Made by a program: the position numbers and the translations under genes
In this document: positions 38,509 to 47,113 of the stretch, piece by piece
How the letters are laid out: the number at the start of each line of letters is the position of its first letter
Numbering within the stretch: position 1 is the stretch's first letter
The notes under the pieces: generated by a model
The model's database searches: none
What the model was told of the DNA's origin: nothing
What the model saw: only the letters and a program-made list of their open reading frames with translations
Source of the DNA: an uncultured Prevotella sp.
GTDB lineage: Bacteria > Bacteroidota > Bacteroidia > Bacteroidales > Bacteroidaceae
Assembly: GCA_946548065.1 (NCBI GenBank)
Contig: CAMNPM010000001.1
Coordinates: 1 to 64,000 of the forward strand
Direction: 5' to 3'
DNA length: 64,000 bases

Positions 38509-39840
38509 TTATATTTTAGTGCAATCGTTTGCATCTTTTGATTTCTTATCATTAATGATGCTGACGCAGCAGGCTCCCAAGACGAATGCAACACCAGCCA
38601 CAATCATCATTGTAGACTGATGGCCACCCACCAGCGTAAGGATGCTTCCTCCGCAGATAGCAGCTATAATCTGAGGCAGACAGATGGTACCATTGAACAG
38701 TCCTAGGTAAGCACCCATGTGTCCGTAGCCCTGCAGGGCGTTAGTAACAAAGGTGAAAGGCATAGCCAGCATAGCAGCCCAGCCACAGCCAATCAGCAGG
38801 AAAGGCACAATCTGTCCGTACATATCAGGTACAAAGGGAATGAGGATGAACCCCAGACCACCCAGCAGCAGACTGACAGCATAAGCTATCTTCGTGTTCT
38901 TAAAGCGTGGTAGCAGCGTAGCCCACACAACAGACCCCATAGCCTGAATGGCATAAAGCACACCCGTCCAGTTGGCTGCCTCCTGATAGCTGGTGGTGGT
39001 GGGGTCGATAGTATCCCAGACAGTCTCAGAGACAGCATCTACCACGTAGGTCCACATATACAGCATGCCGCCCCAGCAGAAGAACTGCACCAGTCCTACT
39101 TTCCAGAACGTAGCGGGAGCGTTCTTCAGCAGCGTAAACCAGTTGGCGCTCTCTTCTTTCTCCTCTGCTACAGGGTTATACGCTGCATATTCCTGCGGAT
39201 TCCACTCCTTTACCTTTAAGGTAGTATAGATAACGCAGGCAATCAGGATGGCAGCACCGATATAGAATGACCAGATGACCGAGTCAGGCACGACACCCTC
39301 TTCAGCTACGTTCTGTACGCCAATCCACGTCAGCACGAAGGGGAACAGGAATCCCACCACCGACCCTGCATTGCACAGGAACGACTGTATGCTGTAGGCC
39401 TTGGCCTTCTGCTCCTCGTTCACCATATCGCCCACCAGCATCTTGAAGGGTTGCATCGCCATGTTGATGCTGGTGTCAAGCAGCATCAGGGCTATCAGTC
39501 CGAAGATGAGTGCTGCCGACACAGTCAAATGCAGCGAGCCGGCATTGGGCAGCAGGCACATCACTGCAACAGCCACCAATGCTCCTACAAATAAATAAGG
39601 TATGCGACGTCCGAAGCGGGTCCACGTCTTGTCTGACAGTGTGCCTACTATAGGCTGTACCAGAATGCCCATCAGCGGAGGCAGTATCCAGAAGAAACTC
39701 AGCGAGTGGGGGTCGGCACCCAGCGTACGGAAAATACGCGATATGTTGCCAGACTGCAGGGCATAGGCAATTTGAACACCAAAGAATCCGAAACTCAGGT
39801 TCCAGAGACTCCAAAACGGTAGATTAGGTTTTTGTTTCAT
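38509..39840 (-). CDS. MFS sugar transporter (SLC45/maltose-type)
   Basis: The 443-residue protein has about twelve membrane segments. It starts MKQKPNLPFWSLWNLSFGFF, then GVQIAYALQSGNISRIFRTL and LPPLMGILVQPIVGTLSDKT, the hallmark N-terminus of glycoside/sucrose-type (SLC45-like) carriers, and GRRIPYLFVGALVA (MFS motif A). It would import maltose or other oligosaccharides across the inner membrane. I chose ATG 39840, which matches the family start; the upstream in-frame codons are lysine-rich and unlike it. It lies between the regulator and malQ in one operon. Confidence 0.88.
   Translation of the reverse strand: MKQKPNLPFWSLWNLSFGFFGVQIAYALQSGNISRIFRTLGADPHSLSFFWILPPLMGILVQPIVGTLSDKTWTRFGRRIPYLFVGALVAVAVMCLLPNAGSLHLTVSAALIFGLIALMLLDTSINMAMQPFKMLVGDMVNEEQKAKAYSIQSFLCNAGSVVGFLFPFVLTWIGVQNVAEEGVVPDSVIWSFYIGAAILIACVIYTTLKVKEWNPQEYAAYNPVAEEKEESANWFTLLKNAPATFWKVGLVQFFCWGGMLYMWTYVVDAVSETVWDTIDPTTTSYQEAANWTGVLYAIQAMGSVVWATLLPRFKNTKIAYAVSLLLGGLGFILIPFVPDMYGQIVPFLLIGCGWAAMLAMPFTFVTNALQGYGHMGAYLGLFNGTICLPQIIAAICGGSILTLVGGHQSTMMIVAGVAFVLGACCVSIINDKKSKDANDCTKI
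38520..38533. promoter_or_regulatory. Possible LacI-type operator upstream of malQ
   Basis: TGCAATCGTTTGCA differs by one base from the perfect TGCAAACGTTTGCA at 40992-41005. It lies inside the last codons of the transporter gene, 32 bp before the malQ start, where an internal promoter could be controlled. Confidence 0.5.
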
Positions 39841-39881
39841 AGTCTTATATAACTTACATTTTTCATTTTTCATCTTTCATC

Positions 39882-40907
39882 TCACCTCGTTGTGCCCCTG
39901 ATAATCAGTCGTGTACGTACAATGCGTCGCTCGGCCTTATCGATGGGTATGACTCCCTCCGCATGCCCTATTAGGATGTCGGCAGCCTCTTCGCCCACCT
40001 TCATGCCTCGCTGTTCAACGGTGGTCAGCATAGGATCACAAGCTACTGCACGCTGTCCGTTGGTAAAGCCACAGATGCTGATGTCTCTGGGTATCTTGAA
40101 TCCCAAGCGCTTGGCTGTATACAGGATACCGATAGCCGTATCGTCGTTGACAGCGAAGAATCCGTCAGGCGCGATGCCGCCTTTCAACAGTTCTGGAGTG
40201 ATGGCCTCTGCATCGGTGCGGTTGTCGCAGATGCGCGTCAGCGACTCATCGTAGCTCAGTCCAGCTTTCAGCAGTGCATCCTTATAGCCATTGAAGCGGT
40301 TTTTCGAAATCTCCAGCGTGAACGCAGAGCCATAGAAAGCTATTCGTCGGCAGCCTGTCTCAATGAGATAGGTGACAGCATTGAAGGCTCCCATATAGTC
40401 GTCCACCACCACACGGCTGGCGTTCACGCCCGTACATATCCTATCGTAGAACACCAGCGGCACTCCCTCGTCTATCAGACGCTGGAAATGGTCATACTTA
40501 TGCGTATCCTTGGCCTGCGAGACGATGATGCCGCACACCTTGTTCTCGTAGAACGACTGGCAGATGCGCACCTCCCGCTCGTATTGTTCGTTGCTCTGTG
40601 CCACCATGATACGGTAACCACGGGCTGACGCCTCTTCCTCGATGCCTGCCAGCACGGAAGAGAAGTAGAAGTGGGTGAACTCAGGAATGATGACGCCAAT
40701 GACCTTCATGGGTTGTATGCGCGAGTAGCGCAGCGACTCAGCAATGACGTTGGGCGTGAAGTTGTGCTCGCGGGCATACTGCTGTATGGCAGCCCTGCGC
40801 TCTGCAGAGATGCGTGGCGAGTCCTTCAAGGCGCGCGACACGGTAGCCACCGAGGTTCCAAACTCGCGGGCTATGTCTTTCATTGTTAATGGCGTCTTCT
40901 CTTTCAT
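39882..40907 (-). CDS. LacI-family transcriptional regulator of the starch locus
   Basis: The 341-residue protein has an N-terminal helix-turn-helix and hinge helix (MKDIAREFGTSVATVSRALK, then FTPNVIAESLR), then a periplasmic-binding-protein-like sugar domain (MKVIGVIIPEFTHFYFSSVL, GIIVSQAKD, ISICGFTNGQRA). I chose ATG 40907 because the in-frame ATG at 40931 lies inside the -7 box (40929-40936) and would be untranscribed. It heads the operon with the transporter, malQ and susB and diverges from susCDEF. Its likely ligand is a malto-oligosaccharide or a product of it. A palindromic operator between the divergent promoters suggests that it controls both. Confidence 0.92.
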   Translation of the reverse strand: MKEKTPLTMKDIAREFGTSVATVSRALKDSPRISAERRAAIQQYAREHNFTPNVIAESLRYSRIQPMKVIGVIIPEFTHFYFSSVLAGIEEEASARGYRIMVAQSNEQYEREVRICQSFYENKVCGIIVSQAKDTHKYDHFQRLIDEGVPLVFYDRICTGVNASRVVVDDYMGAFNAVTYLIETGCRRIAFYGSAFTLEISKNRFNGYKDALLKAGLSYDESLTRICDNRTDAEAITPELLKGGIAPDGFFAVNDDTAIGILYTAKRLGFKIPRDISICGFTNGQRAVACDPMLTTVEQRGMKVGEEAADILIGHAEGVIPIDKAERRIVRTRLIIRGTTR

Positions 40908-40928
40908 CGGTTCGTAGTCTTCTGAGTG

Positions 40929-40936
40929 CAAAGGTA
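40929..40936 (-). promoter_or_regulatory. -7 box for the lacI-MFS-malQ-susB operon
   Basis: TACCTTTG on the minus strand. Transcription should start near 40924, leaving a leader of about 15 nt before ATG 40907. Its distance to the operator equals that of the susC -7 box. Confidence 0.6.
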
Positions 40937-40991
40937 TTGAAAAGTTTCTTTTGTTGTTTCTCTACCTTATTCATTTTAAAAGTTTCTGTCG

Positions 40992-41005
40992 TGCAAACGT
41001 TTGCA
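40992..41005. promoter_or_regulatory. Palindromic LacI-family operator between lacI and susC
   Basis: TGCAAACGTTTGCA is a perfect 14-bp palindrome with the central CG typical of LacI-family sites. Its centre (40998.5) is exactly the midpoint of the two divergent -7 boxes, with 55 bp between the palindrome and each box. Confidence 0.75.
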
Positions 41006-41060
41006 TTACACTATTAACGCTTTTGTGTAAAAAAAAGTATTAACGAATCGAAAGAATTCC

Positions 41061-41068
41061 TACCTTTG
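41061..41068 (+). promoter_or_regulatory. -7 box for susCDEF
   Basis: TACCTTTG, followed by a leader of about 78 nt before the susC ATG (41150). Confidence 0.6.
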
Positions 41069-41149
41069 CACCGAAATTGATTTATATCAACAACATACCT
41101 GAGATTTTTGAGAACTTAAATAATATACTAACTTTTAAAAATTAAATTG

Positions 41150-44100
41150 ATGAAGCAGGTAAACATTAAAATGCCACTTAGGATGTTAGTCCTGATGCTA
41201 GGACTTTTCCTATCGGTAGGAGCCTTTGCACAGATTGATGTCAGAGGCCATGTTAAGGATGCTCAGGGCGAAGCCATCATCGGTGCTACCGTACGAGTAG
41301 CAGGCACACAGACCGCTACCGTTACTGACTTCGATGGTAACTTCATCTTGAAGGCAAATCAAGGTGCTGACATCAGCATCAGCTATGTGGGTTATCAGAC
41401 CCAGACCGTCAAGGCTGCCCCCACGCTGGAGATCACTCTACAGGAAGATGCCACCATGCTGAACGATGTTGTCGTCATCGGTTATGGTGCTGTCAAGAAG
41501 AGCGACCTGACGGGTTCGGTAGCAGCACTGAAGCCCGACTCCAAGAACAAGGGTCTTGTGGTCAACCCACAGGACATGTTGGCTGGTAAGGTGGCAGGTG
41601 TCAATATCACGAGCAACGACGGTGCACCAGGCTCTGGAGCACAGATTCGTATTCGTGGTGGTTCGTCGCTCAACGCCTCTAACGACCCTCTAATCGTCAT
41701 CGACGGACTGGCTATGGACAACGAGGGCGTGAAAGGTCTTAACAACCCATTGTCAATGATCAACCCACAGGACATCGAGTCGTTCAACGTGCTGAAGGAT
41801 GCTTCGGCTACGGCTATCTATGGTAGTCGTGGTTCTAATGGTGTCATCATCATCACCACCAAGAAGGGACGCAAGAACCTGAAGCCTACCATTTCCTATT
41901 CAGGCAGTGTGACGGCCAGCTTCCGCCAGAAGTCGCTGAAGGTGATGAATGGTGACGAGTATCGCGAGTTCATTACTAATATGTATGGCACGGAAAGCAT
42001 TCCCTACAGTGCTCTGGGAACAGCCAATACCGACTGGCAGGACCAGATCTACCAGACTGGTATCAGCACCGATCATAACATCACTGTATCGGGTGCCTTC
42101 AAGAACCTGCCCTACCGTGTGTCATTGGGTTACACCAACCAGGAAGGTATCCTGAAAACCTCCAGCTTCGAGCGTTACACAGCCTCGCTGAACCTCAATC
42201 CTTCGCTCTTCAACGACCACCTGACCATCAACCTGAATGCAAAGGGTATGTTTGCCAAGACGAAGTATGCCGACACAGGCGCAGTCAGTGCTGCTGTCTA
42301 CTTCGACCCCACACAGGATCCCCACAACTATACCTCAACCTACCACAAGAACCTCTTAGGCAGCAGTCTGGATCAGACCCTGAAGAATCTGGGCAACTAC
42401 TTCCAGTGGCCTGTAGCCGCTGACTATGAGGGCGACACCTCTTGGCCCTATACCTTCAATGGTGTGGCCAACATGCCCAACCCACTGGCCTTGCTCTACG
42501 GACGCGACGAGCACGCCAACAGCCGCTCGTTCATCGGCAGTGCAGACATCGACTATAAGATTCACGGCTTCGAGGACCTCCGCCTGCACGTCACCGCTGG
42601 TGCCGACATCTCGGAAGGTAAGCAGTACACCGACAACCAGCCTTGGTACACAGGCTCTATCTATTACGGCAGTCACGGACGCGACCGCATCCTGAAGCGC
42701 AACCTTCAGCTCTCTGCTTATGCACAGTATTTTAAGGACTTTGCCAAGTATCATCACTTCGACATTATGGCAGGTTATGAGTGGCAGCACTTCTGGCGCG
42801 ACCAGCATAACGACTATGTGGGCTACTATCCTACTACCAGCCCCAAGTATGACTCGACACCCGACCACGCTCGTCCTCATACGCCTTACTACTTCACCAC
42901 CGACAACTATCTGGTATCGTTCTTCGGACGAGCCAACTATACGCTGCTCGACCGCTACATGCTGACAGCTACCGTACGTCGCGATGGTACCTCACGCTTC
43001 AAGGACCACTGGGCAACGTTCCCCTCGTTCGCCTTCGCCTGGAAAGCCAACGAGGAGCCGTTCCTCAGAAGTGCCAAATGGCTCTCCGACCTGAAGGTTC
43101 GTCTCAGCTATGGTGAGACCGGTCAGCAGGCCGGTGCCGTGCCTGACTACAGCTGGATAGCTACCTACTCGAAGAACACAGGCACCGACAGTGCCTATCC
43201 CGTAACAGGCGATGGTACGCTGTATCGTCCTGACAATTATACTCCTTCGCTGAAGTGGGAGACCACCACCACCTATAACATCGGTCTCGACTGGGGCATC
43301 CTCAATCAGCGACTCTCTGGTTCTATCGACTTCTACAAGCGCAAGACCACCGACCTGCTGAACTATGCTCCCACCAAGGCCCTCTCGGCTTACCGCAACC
43401 AGGCTTGGCAGAACATCGGTTCGCTCGAGAACAAGGGTATCGAGGCCAGTATCAGTTGGAAGGCCATCCAGAGCAAAGAGTTCTACTGGGTGCTCGACTA
43501 TAACATCACCTACAACAAGAACGAGATTACCGACCTGAGCGGTGTGTCTGAGGATGGCTCGCCCGTTCCCAACACGGGCATCAAGATTGGTACCGACCGC
43601 TATCTCGAGTATCAGCAGGTGGGACACCCCATCAACTCGTTCTATGTGTTCCAGCAGGCTTACGACACCAACGGCAAGCCCATCGAGAACGCTGTTGTCG
43701 ACCGCAATGGCGACGGACAAATTACCCAGGCCGACAAGTACTTCTACAAGAGTCCCGCAGCACCTGTCACGATGGGTCTGAGCTCGCGCATGGAGTGGAA
43801 GAACTGGGACTTCGGCTTCTCGCTGCGCGCCAGCCTTGGAAACTATGTCTACAACAACAACGAGCAGGGTATGGCCAACGTCAATCCTACGGAGGTCTGG
43901 AAGAGCTCGCTGCTCTATATGAACAACTACACCTACGAGGCTGTGAACCGCAACTGGCAGACCTATCAGATCACCTCACAGCTCTCCGACTTCTATGTGC
44001 ACAACGCATCGTTCCTGAAGTGCGACAACATTACCATCGGCTATTCGTTCAAGACGCTTGACGACTATCTCAATGGTCGTGTATATCTCACTTGCTCTAA

Positions 44101-44215
44101 CGTGTTTACCATCACGAAGTACGATGGTTTGGATCCTGAGGTGGCCAACGGTTTCGACAGCAACATGTATCCGCGACCCATGTCCTTCATCCTCGGTCTC
44201 AACCTCAACTTCTAA
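41150..44215 (+). CDS. susC: SusC-like TonB-dependent outer-membrane receptor
   Basis: SusC forms the TonB-powered pore that imports starch oligosaccharides held by SusD. The 1021-residue protein has a signal peptide (LRMLVLMLGLFLSVGAFAQ), a carboxypeptidase-regulatory-like domain at about 29-95 (VRGHVKDAQGEAIIGATVRV), a plug (LNDVVVIGYGAVKKSDLTGS, APGSGAQIRIRGGSSLNAS, VLKDASATAIYGSRGSNGVI) and a beta-barrel ending in FILGLNLNF with the C-terminal Phe. I chose ATG 41150 rather than the TTG one codon before. It is first in susCDEF, with susD 33 bp downstream. Confidence 0.95.
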   Translation: MKQVNIKMPLRMLVLMLGLFLSVGAFAQIDVRGHVKDAQGEAIIGATVRVAGTQTATVTDFDGNFILKANQGADISISYVGYQTQTVKAAPTLEITLQEDATMLNDVVVIGYGAVKKSDLTGSVAALKPDSKNKGLVVNPQDMLAGKVAGVNITSNDGAPGSGAQIRIRGGSSLNASNDPLIVIDGLAMDNEGVKGLNNPLSMINPQDIESFNVLKDASATAIYGSRGSNGVIIITTKKGRKNLKPTISYSGSVTASFRQKSLKVMNGDEYREFITNMYGTESIPYSALGTANTDWQDQIYQTGISTDHNITVSGAFKNLPYRVSLGYTNQEGILKTSSFERYTASLNLNPSLFNDHLTINLNAKGMFAKTKYADTGAVSAAVYFDPTQDPHNYTSTYHKNLLGSSLDQTLKNLGNYFQWPVAADYEGDTSWPYTFNGVANMPNPLALLYGRDEHANSRSFIGSADIDYKIHGFEDLRLHVTAGADISEGKQYTDNQPWYTGSIYYGSHGRDRILKRNLQLSAYAQYFKDFAKYHHFDIMAGYEWQHFWRDQHNDYVGYYPTTSPKYDSTPDHARPHTPYYFTTDNYLVSFFGRANYTLLDRYMLTATVRRDGTSRFKDHWATFPSFAFAWKANEEPFLRSAKWLSDLKVRLSYGETGQQAGAVPDYSWIATYSKNTGTDSAYPVTGDGTLYRPDNYTPSLKWETTTTYNIGLDWGILNQRLSGSIDFYKRKTTDLLNYAPTKALSAYRNQAWQNIGSLENKGIEASISWKAIQSKEFYWVLDYNITYNKNEITDLSGVSEDGSPVPNTGIKIGTDRYLEYQQVGHPINSFYVFQQAYDTNGKPIENAVVDRNGDGQITQADKYFYKSPAAPVTMGLSSRMEWKNWDFGFSLRASLGNYVYNNNEQGMANVNPTEVWKSSLLYMNNYTYEAVNRNWQTYQITSQLSDFYVHNASFLKCDNITIGYSFKTLDDYLNGRVYLTCSNVFTITKYDGLDPEVANGFDSNMYPRPMSFILGLNLNF

Positions 44216-44248
44216 TCCGCAACTATTTATAATTCAAGGAATAAAGTC

Positions 44249-45853
44249 ATGAAAAGAATCATCAAGAATATAGTTCCCGTAGCAGCTCTCATGCTGCTTG
44301 GAATGACTTCCTGCACCAAGGACCTAGATGTGACGCCATTGGATCCCAACATGGATACATCGGTCAACTACGAGGGCCTGTTCAATAAGTGCTATGCCAC
44401 TATCGCTATGGCTGGTAACGGAGGTGGCAACGGCGACTGCGACATCGACGGTATCGATGGTGGTACCTCAGGTTATGTGCGCCAGATGTGGAACTCCAAC
44501 GAGCTGCCCACCGACGAGGCCATCAACGGATGGGGCGACGACGGTATCGAGCAGTCGTGCTTCAACACCTACGACGAGTCTCACCCCATGCTCAACGGCT
44601 ATTTTGCACGTCTTACCACCAGCATCACCTACTGCAACCAGTATCTGGCCGTAGCAGCCGACCACGATGCAACGATGACGGCGGAGATTCGCTTCCTGCG
44701 CTGTCTGCACTACTATCTGCTGATGGATGCCTTCGGCCGCGTACCGTTTGCCGAGACCCTCTCTACTCCTGTGATCTACAGCCGCGAGCAGATATTCAAC
44801 TGGCTCGTCACTGAGCTGACTGAGAACGTCGAGCCCTACCTCTCTGAGGCCAAGCCCAAGAAGTCGACTGAGGCCGGCTACGGACGTGTAGACAAGGCTG
44901 CTGCCTGGCTGCTCCTGTCGCGACTGTATCTCAACGCTAAGGTGTATATCGGTCAGGAACACTGGGCCGAGGCTGCCACCTATGCCAAGAAGGTGATGGA
45001 TTCTGCCTACAAGCTCCACACCACTGGTTCCAACGGCTGGAGTGCCTATCAGATGCTGTTTATGGGTGACAACGGGGAGACCGATGCTGCCTATGAGGCC
45101 ATCTTCCCCTTGCTACAGGACGGTCTGCGCACTACTTCATGGGGTACATCACAGTTTCTCTCGGCTGGTAGCTTCGATGCCGACATGCATGCCAACCCCA
45201 ACGATCCGGAAGGCACCAACGGACTCTCTGGTCAGGTGTGGGGCGGCAACCGCACTCGTCCACAGCTCATACAGAAGTTCTTCCCCAACCTCGACGCACC
45301 TCAGGTACCTTCTTACCAGATGCCTATCGTAGCAGGCGACGACCGTGCCATCTTCGACGGTGTGGGCCGCGAGATTAACAACCTCGACCGTGCCACCTTC
45401 AAGAACGGATACGCTGTGGCTAAGTTCATCAACTACAAGAGCGACGGCAGCGCAGGACACGACGCAACGTTCATCGATACCGACTTCTTCTTCTTCCGCA
45501 AGGCCGAGGCCTATCTCACCTATGCTGAGGCTACAGCACGTCAGAACGGCGGTACGGCAACAGCCGAAGGCATCCAGGCCATCAATGCCCTCCGCTCACG
45601 TGCTCACGCCACACAGCGCAGTGGCTACTCGCTCAACGACATCCTTGACGAGTGGGCCCGCGAGTTCTACTTCGAGGGACGTCGCCGTGTAGACCTCATC
45701 CGCTTCGACAAGTTTGGCGGCAACACTGACTATACTTGGCAATGGAAGGGCGGCACCTATGCCGGACGCAACTTCGACAGCTATCGCAACATCTATGCTA
45801 TCCCCGCTGCTCAGCTGCCTACCTACAACAACGAGCAGAATCCTGGTTACTAA
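44249..45853 (+). CDS. susD: SusD-like starch-binding outer-membrane lipoprotein
   Basis: SusD is the lid of the SusC pore and binds the glucan helix. The 534-residue protein is a predicted lipoprotein (VAALMLLGMTSC, Cys22, then TKDLD). It has the SusD/RagB TPR core (MTAEIRFLRCLHYYLLMDAF, GYGRVDKAAAWLLLSRLYLN) and the C-terminal family region (FFFRKAEAYLTYAEATARQN, EWAREFYFEGRRRVDLIRFD, YAIPAAQLPTYNNEQNPGY). Its place directly after susC is the standard pairing. Confidence 0.95.
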   Translation: MKRIIKNIVPVAALMLLGMTSCTKDLDVTPLDPNMDTSVNYEGLFNKCYATIAMAGNGGGNGDCDIDGIDGGTSGYVRQMWNSNELPTDEAINGWGDDGIEQSCFNTYDESHPMLNGYFARLTTSITYCNQYLAVAADHDATMTAEIRFLRCLHYYLLMDAFGRVPFAETLSTPVIYSREQIFNWLVTELTENVEPYLSEAKPKKSTEAGYGRVDKAAAWLLLSRLYLNAKVYIGQEHWAEAATYAKKVMDSAYKLHTTGSNGWSAYQMLFMGDNGETDAAYEAIFPLLQDGLRTTSWGTSQFLSAGSFDADMHANPNDPEGTNGLSGQVWGGNRTRPQLIQKFFPNLDAPQVPSYQMPIVAGDDRAIFDGVGREINNLDRATFKNGYAVAKFINYKSDGSAGHDATFIDTDFFFFRKAEAYLTYAEATARQNGGTATAEGIQAINALRSRAHATQRSGYSLNDILDEWAREFYFEGRRRVDLIRFDKFGGNTDYTWQWKGGTYAGRNFDSYRNIYAIPAAQLPTYNNEQNPGY

Positions 45854-45880
45854 TGCAAACAGTAAAAAAGTATAACGATT

Positions 45881-47086
45881 ATGAAGAATATATTTAAGTC
45901 ATCCCTACTGCTGCTGAGCAGTATATGTCTGCTGGCCGCTTGTGCTGACGACAATGACTCCAATCCTACGCTCACGATGCCGACCACGTTCCAGCTGAAC
46001 ACACCGGCATTCTCACAGGCCGTTACCGACTTGAGTGCTTCTTCTGCACTGCCCTTCACCTGGTCGCAGCCCGACTATGGCGGCTTCCCCGTTGCTGCCC
46101 AGTATCAGATGCAGTTCTCGTTCAACCAGAGCTATACCGTATCTGTGGCCGAGGCCCAGGCTGACGAGACAGGAGCCACCAAAGCCGACTATGTAGCCCT
46201 CGACCAGATTTATAATGGTTGCTCAGGCACTGTCAACACATCGCAGCTGGCCAAGGGACTGATGCAGATTGCACAGTGGTCCAGCGACGAGGTGCCAGCC
46301 TCGGTTACCATCTATGCGCGTCTGGTGGCCGACTATGCAGGCAGCGAGATTTATTCCAACATTGTACCCATCATCGTGCGACCTTACTATGTAGAGCTGA
46401 AAGATGCTGATCCTGTGCTCTGGTACCTCGTAGGCGACTGTATTGCCGACGGTTCGTGGGGCAACAATGCCGACGGTGTGGGCAAGACCCTGCTGCCGCT
46501 GAGTCCTATCGAGGGTCAGGAGTACGACAAGGCCACAGGTACAGGTATCATCGGCTACACGGGTTACTTCCCCGCTGGTGGTCAGTTCAAGATGATCCAG
46601 ACTCCTGGCAGCTGGGACGTCCAGCTCAACTACTCCAACATCACCAAGGGCAGCGAACTGGCCGACGACCTGGATGGCGACAACCATAACATCGGCATCA
46701 AGACAGCCGGCTACTACACCGTCAAGGTAGACACCAAGTCGGACAAGGTGACGATAGAGGAATATACAGGCAGCGTCAAGACCTTCGACGGTATGGCCAT
46801 TGCTGGTACGTTCAACGACTGGGGCGACACTGCTATGAACCCCAGCACCACCAATGCCGAGAACCACGACTGGTACATCACGCAGTCGCTTGATGCCGGT
46901 GCCAAGATCAAGGTCAAGCAGGCAGGCTCCTGGGACTTCAACAAGGGTGGCTCTTTCGTCAACCTCAGCAATGGCATGTATGTCTACGGTGTCAGTGGCG
47001 GCGACGATCTGATTGTTGAGGAGGCTGGCGAATACCTCATCCTCTTCAACGACATCACGGGCTTCATCCGCTTCATCAAACAGTAG
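45881..47086 (+). CDS. susE: SusE-like surface glycan-binding lipoprotein
   Basis: The 401-residue predicted lipoprotein (LLLLSSICLLAAC, Cys21, then ADDNDSN) carries an N-terminal Ig-like domain (about 35-165; FQLNTPAFSQAVTDLSASSA). Two SusE/F-type binding modules follow: LVGDCIADGSWGNNADGVGK (about 187) and MAIAGTFNDWGDTAMNP (about 305). It ends TGFIRFIKQ, the usual SusE/F tail. It would sit on the cell surface and hold malto-oligosaccharides for SusCD. Confidence 0.88.
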   Translation: MKNIFKSSLLLLSSICLLAACADDNDSNPTLTMPTTFQLNTPAFSQAVTDLSASSALPFTWSQPDYGGFPVAAQYQMQFSFNQSYTVSVAEAQADETGATKADYVALDQIYNGCSGTVNTSQLAKGLMQIAQWSSDEVPASVTIYARLVADYAGSEIYSNIVPIIVRPYYVELKDADPVLWYLVGDCIADGSWGNNADGVGKTLLPLSPIEGQEYDKATGTGIIGYTGYFPAGGQFKMIQTPGSWDVQLNYSNITKGSELADDLDGDNHNIGIKTAGYYTVKVDTKSDKVTIEEYTGSVKTFDGMAIAGTFNDWGDTAMNPSTTNAENHDWYITQSLDAGAKIKVKQAGSWDFNKGGSFVNLSNGMYVYGVSGGDDLIVEEAGEYLILFNDITGFIRFIKQ

Positions 47087-47113
47087 TATCATCACTTAAA
47101 AGAGTAAACGATT

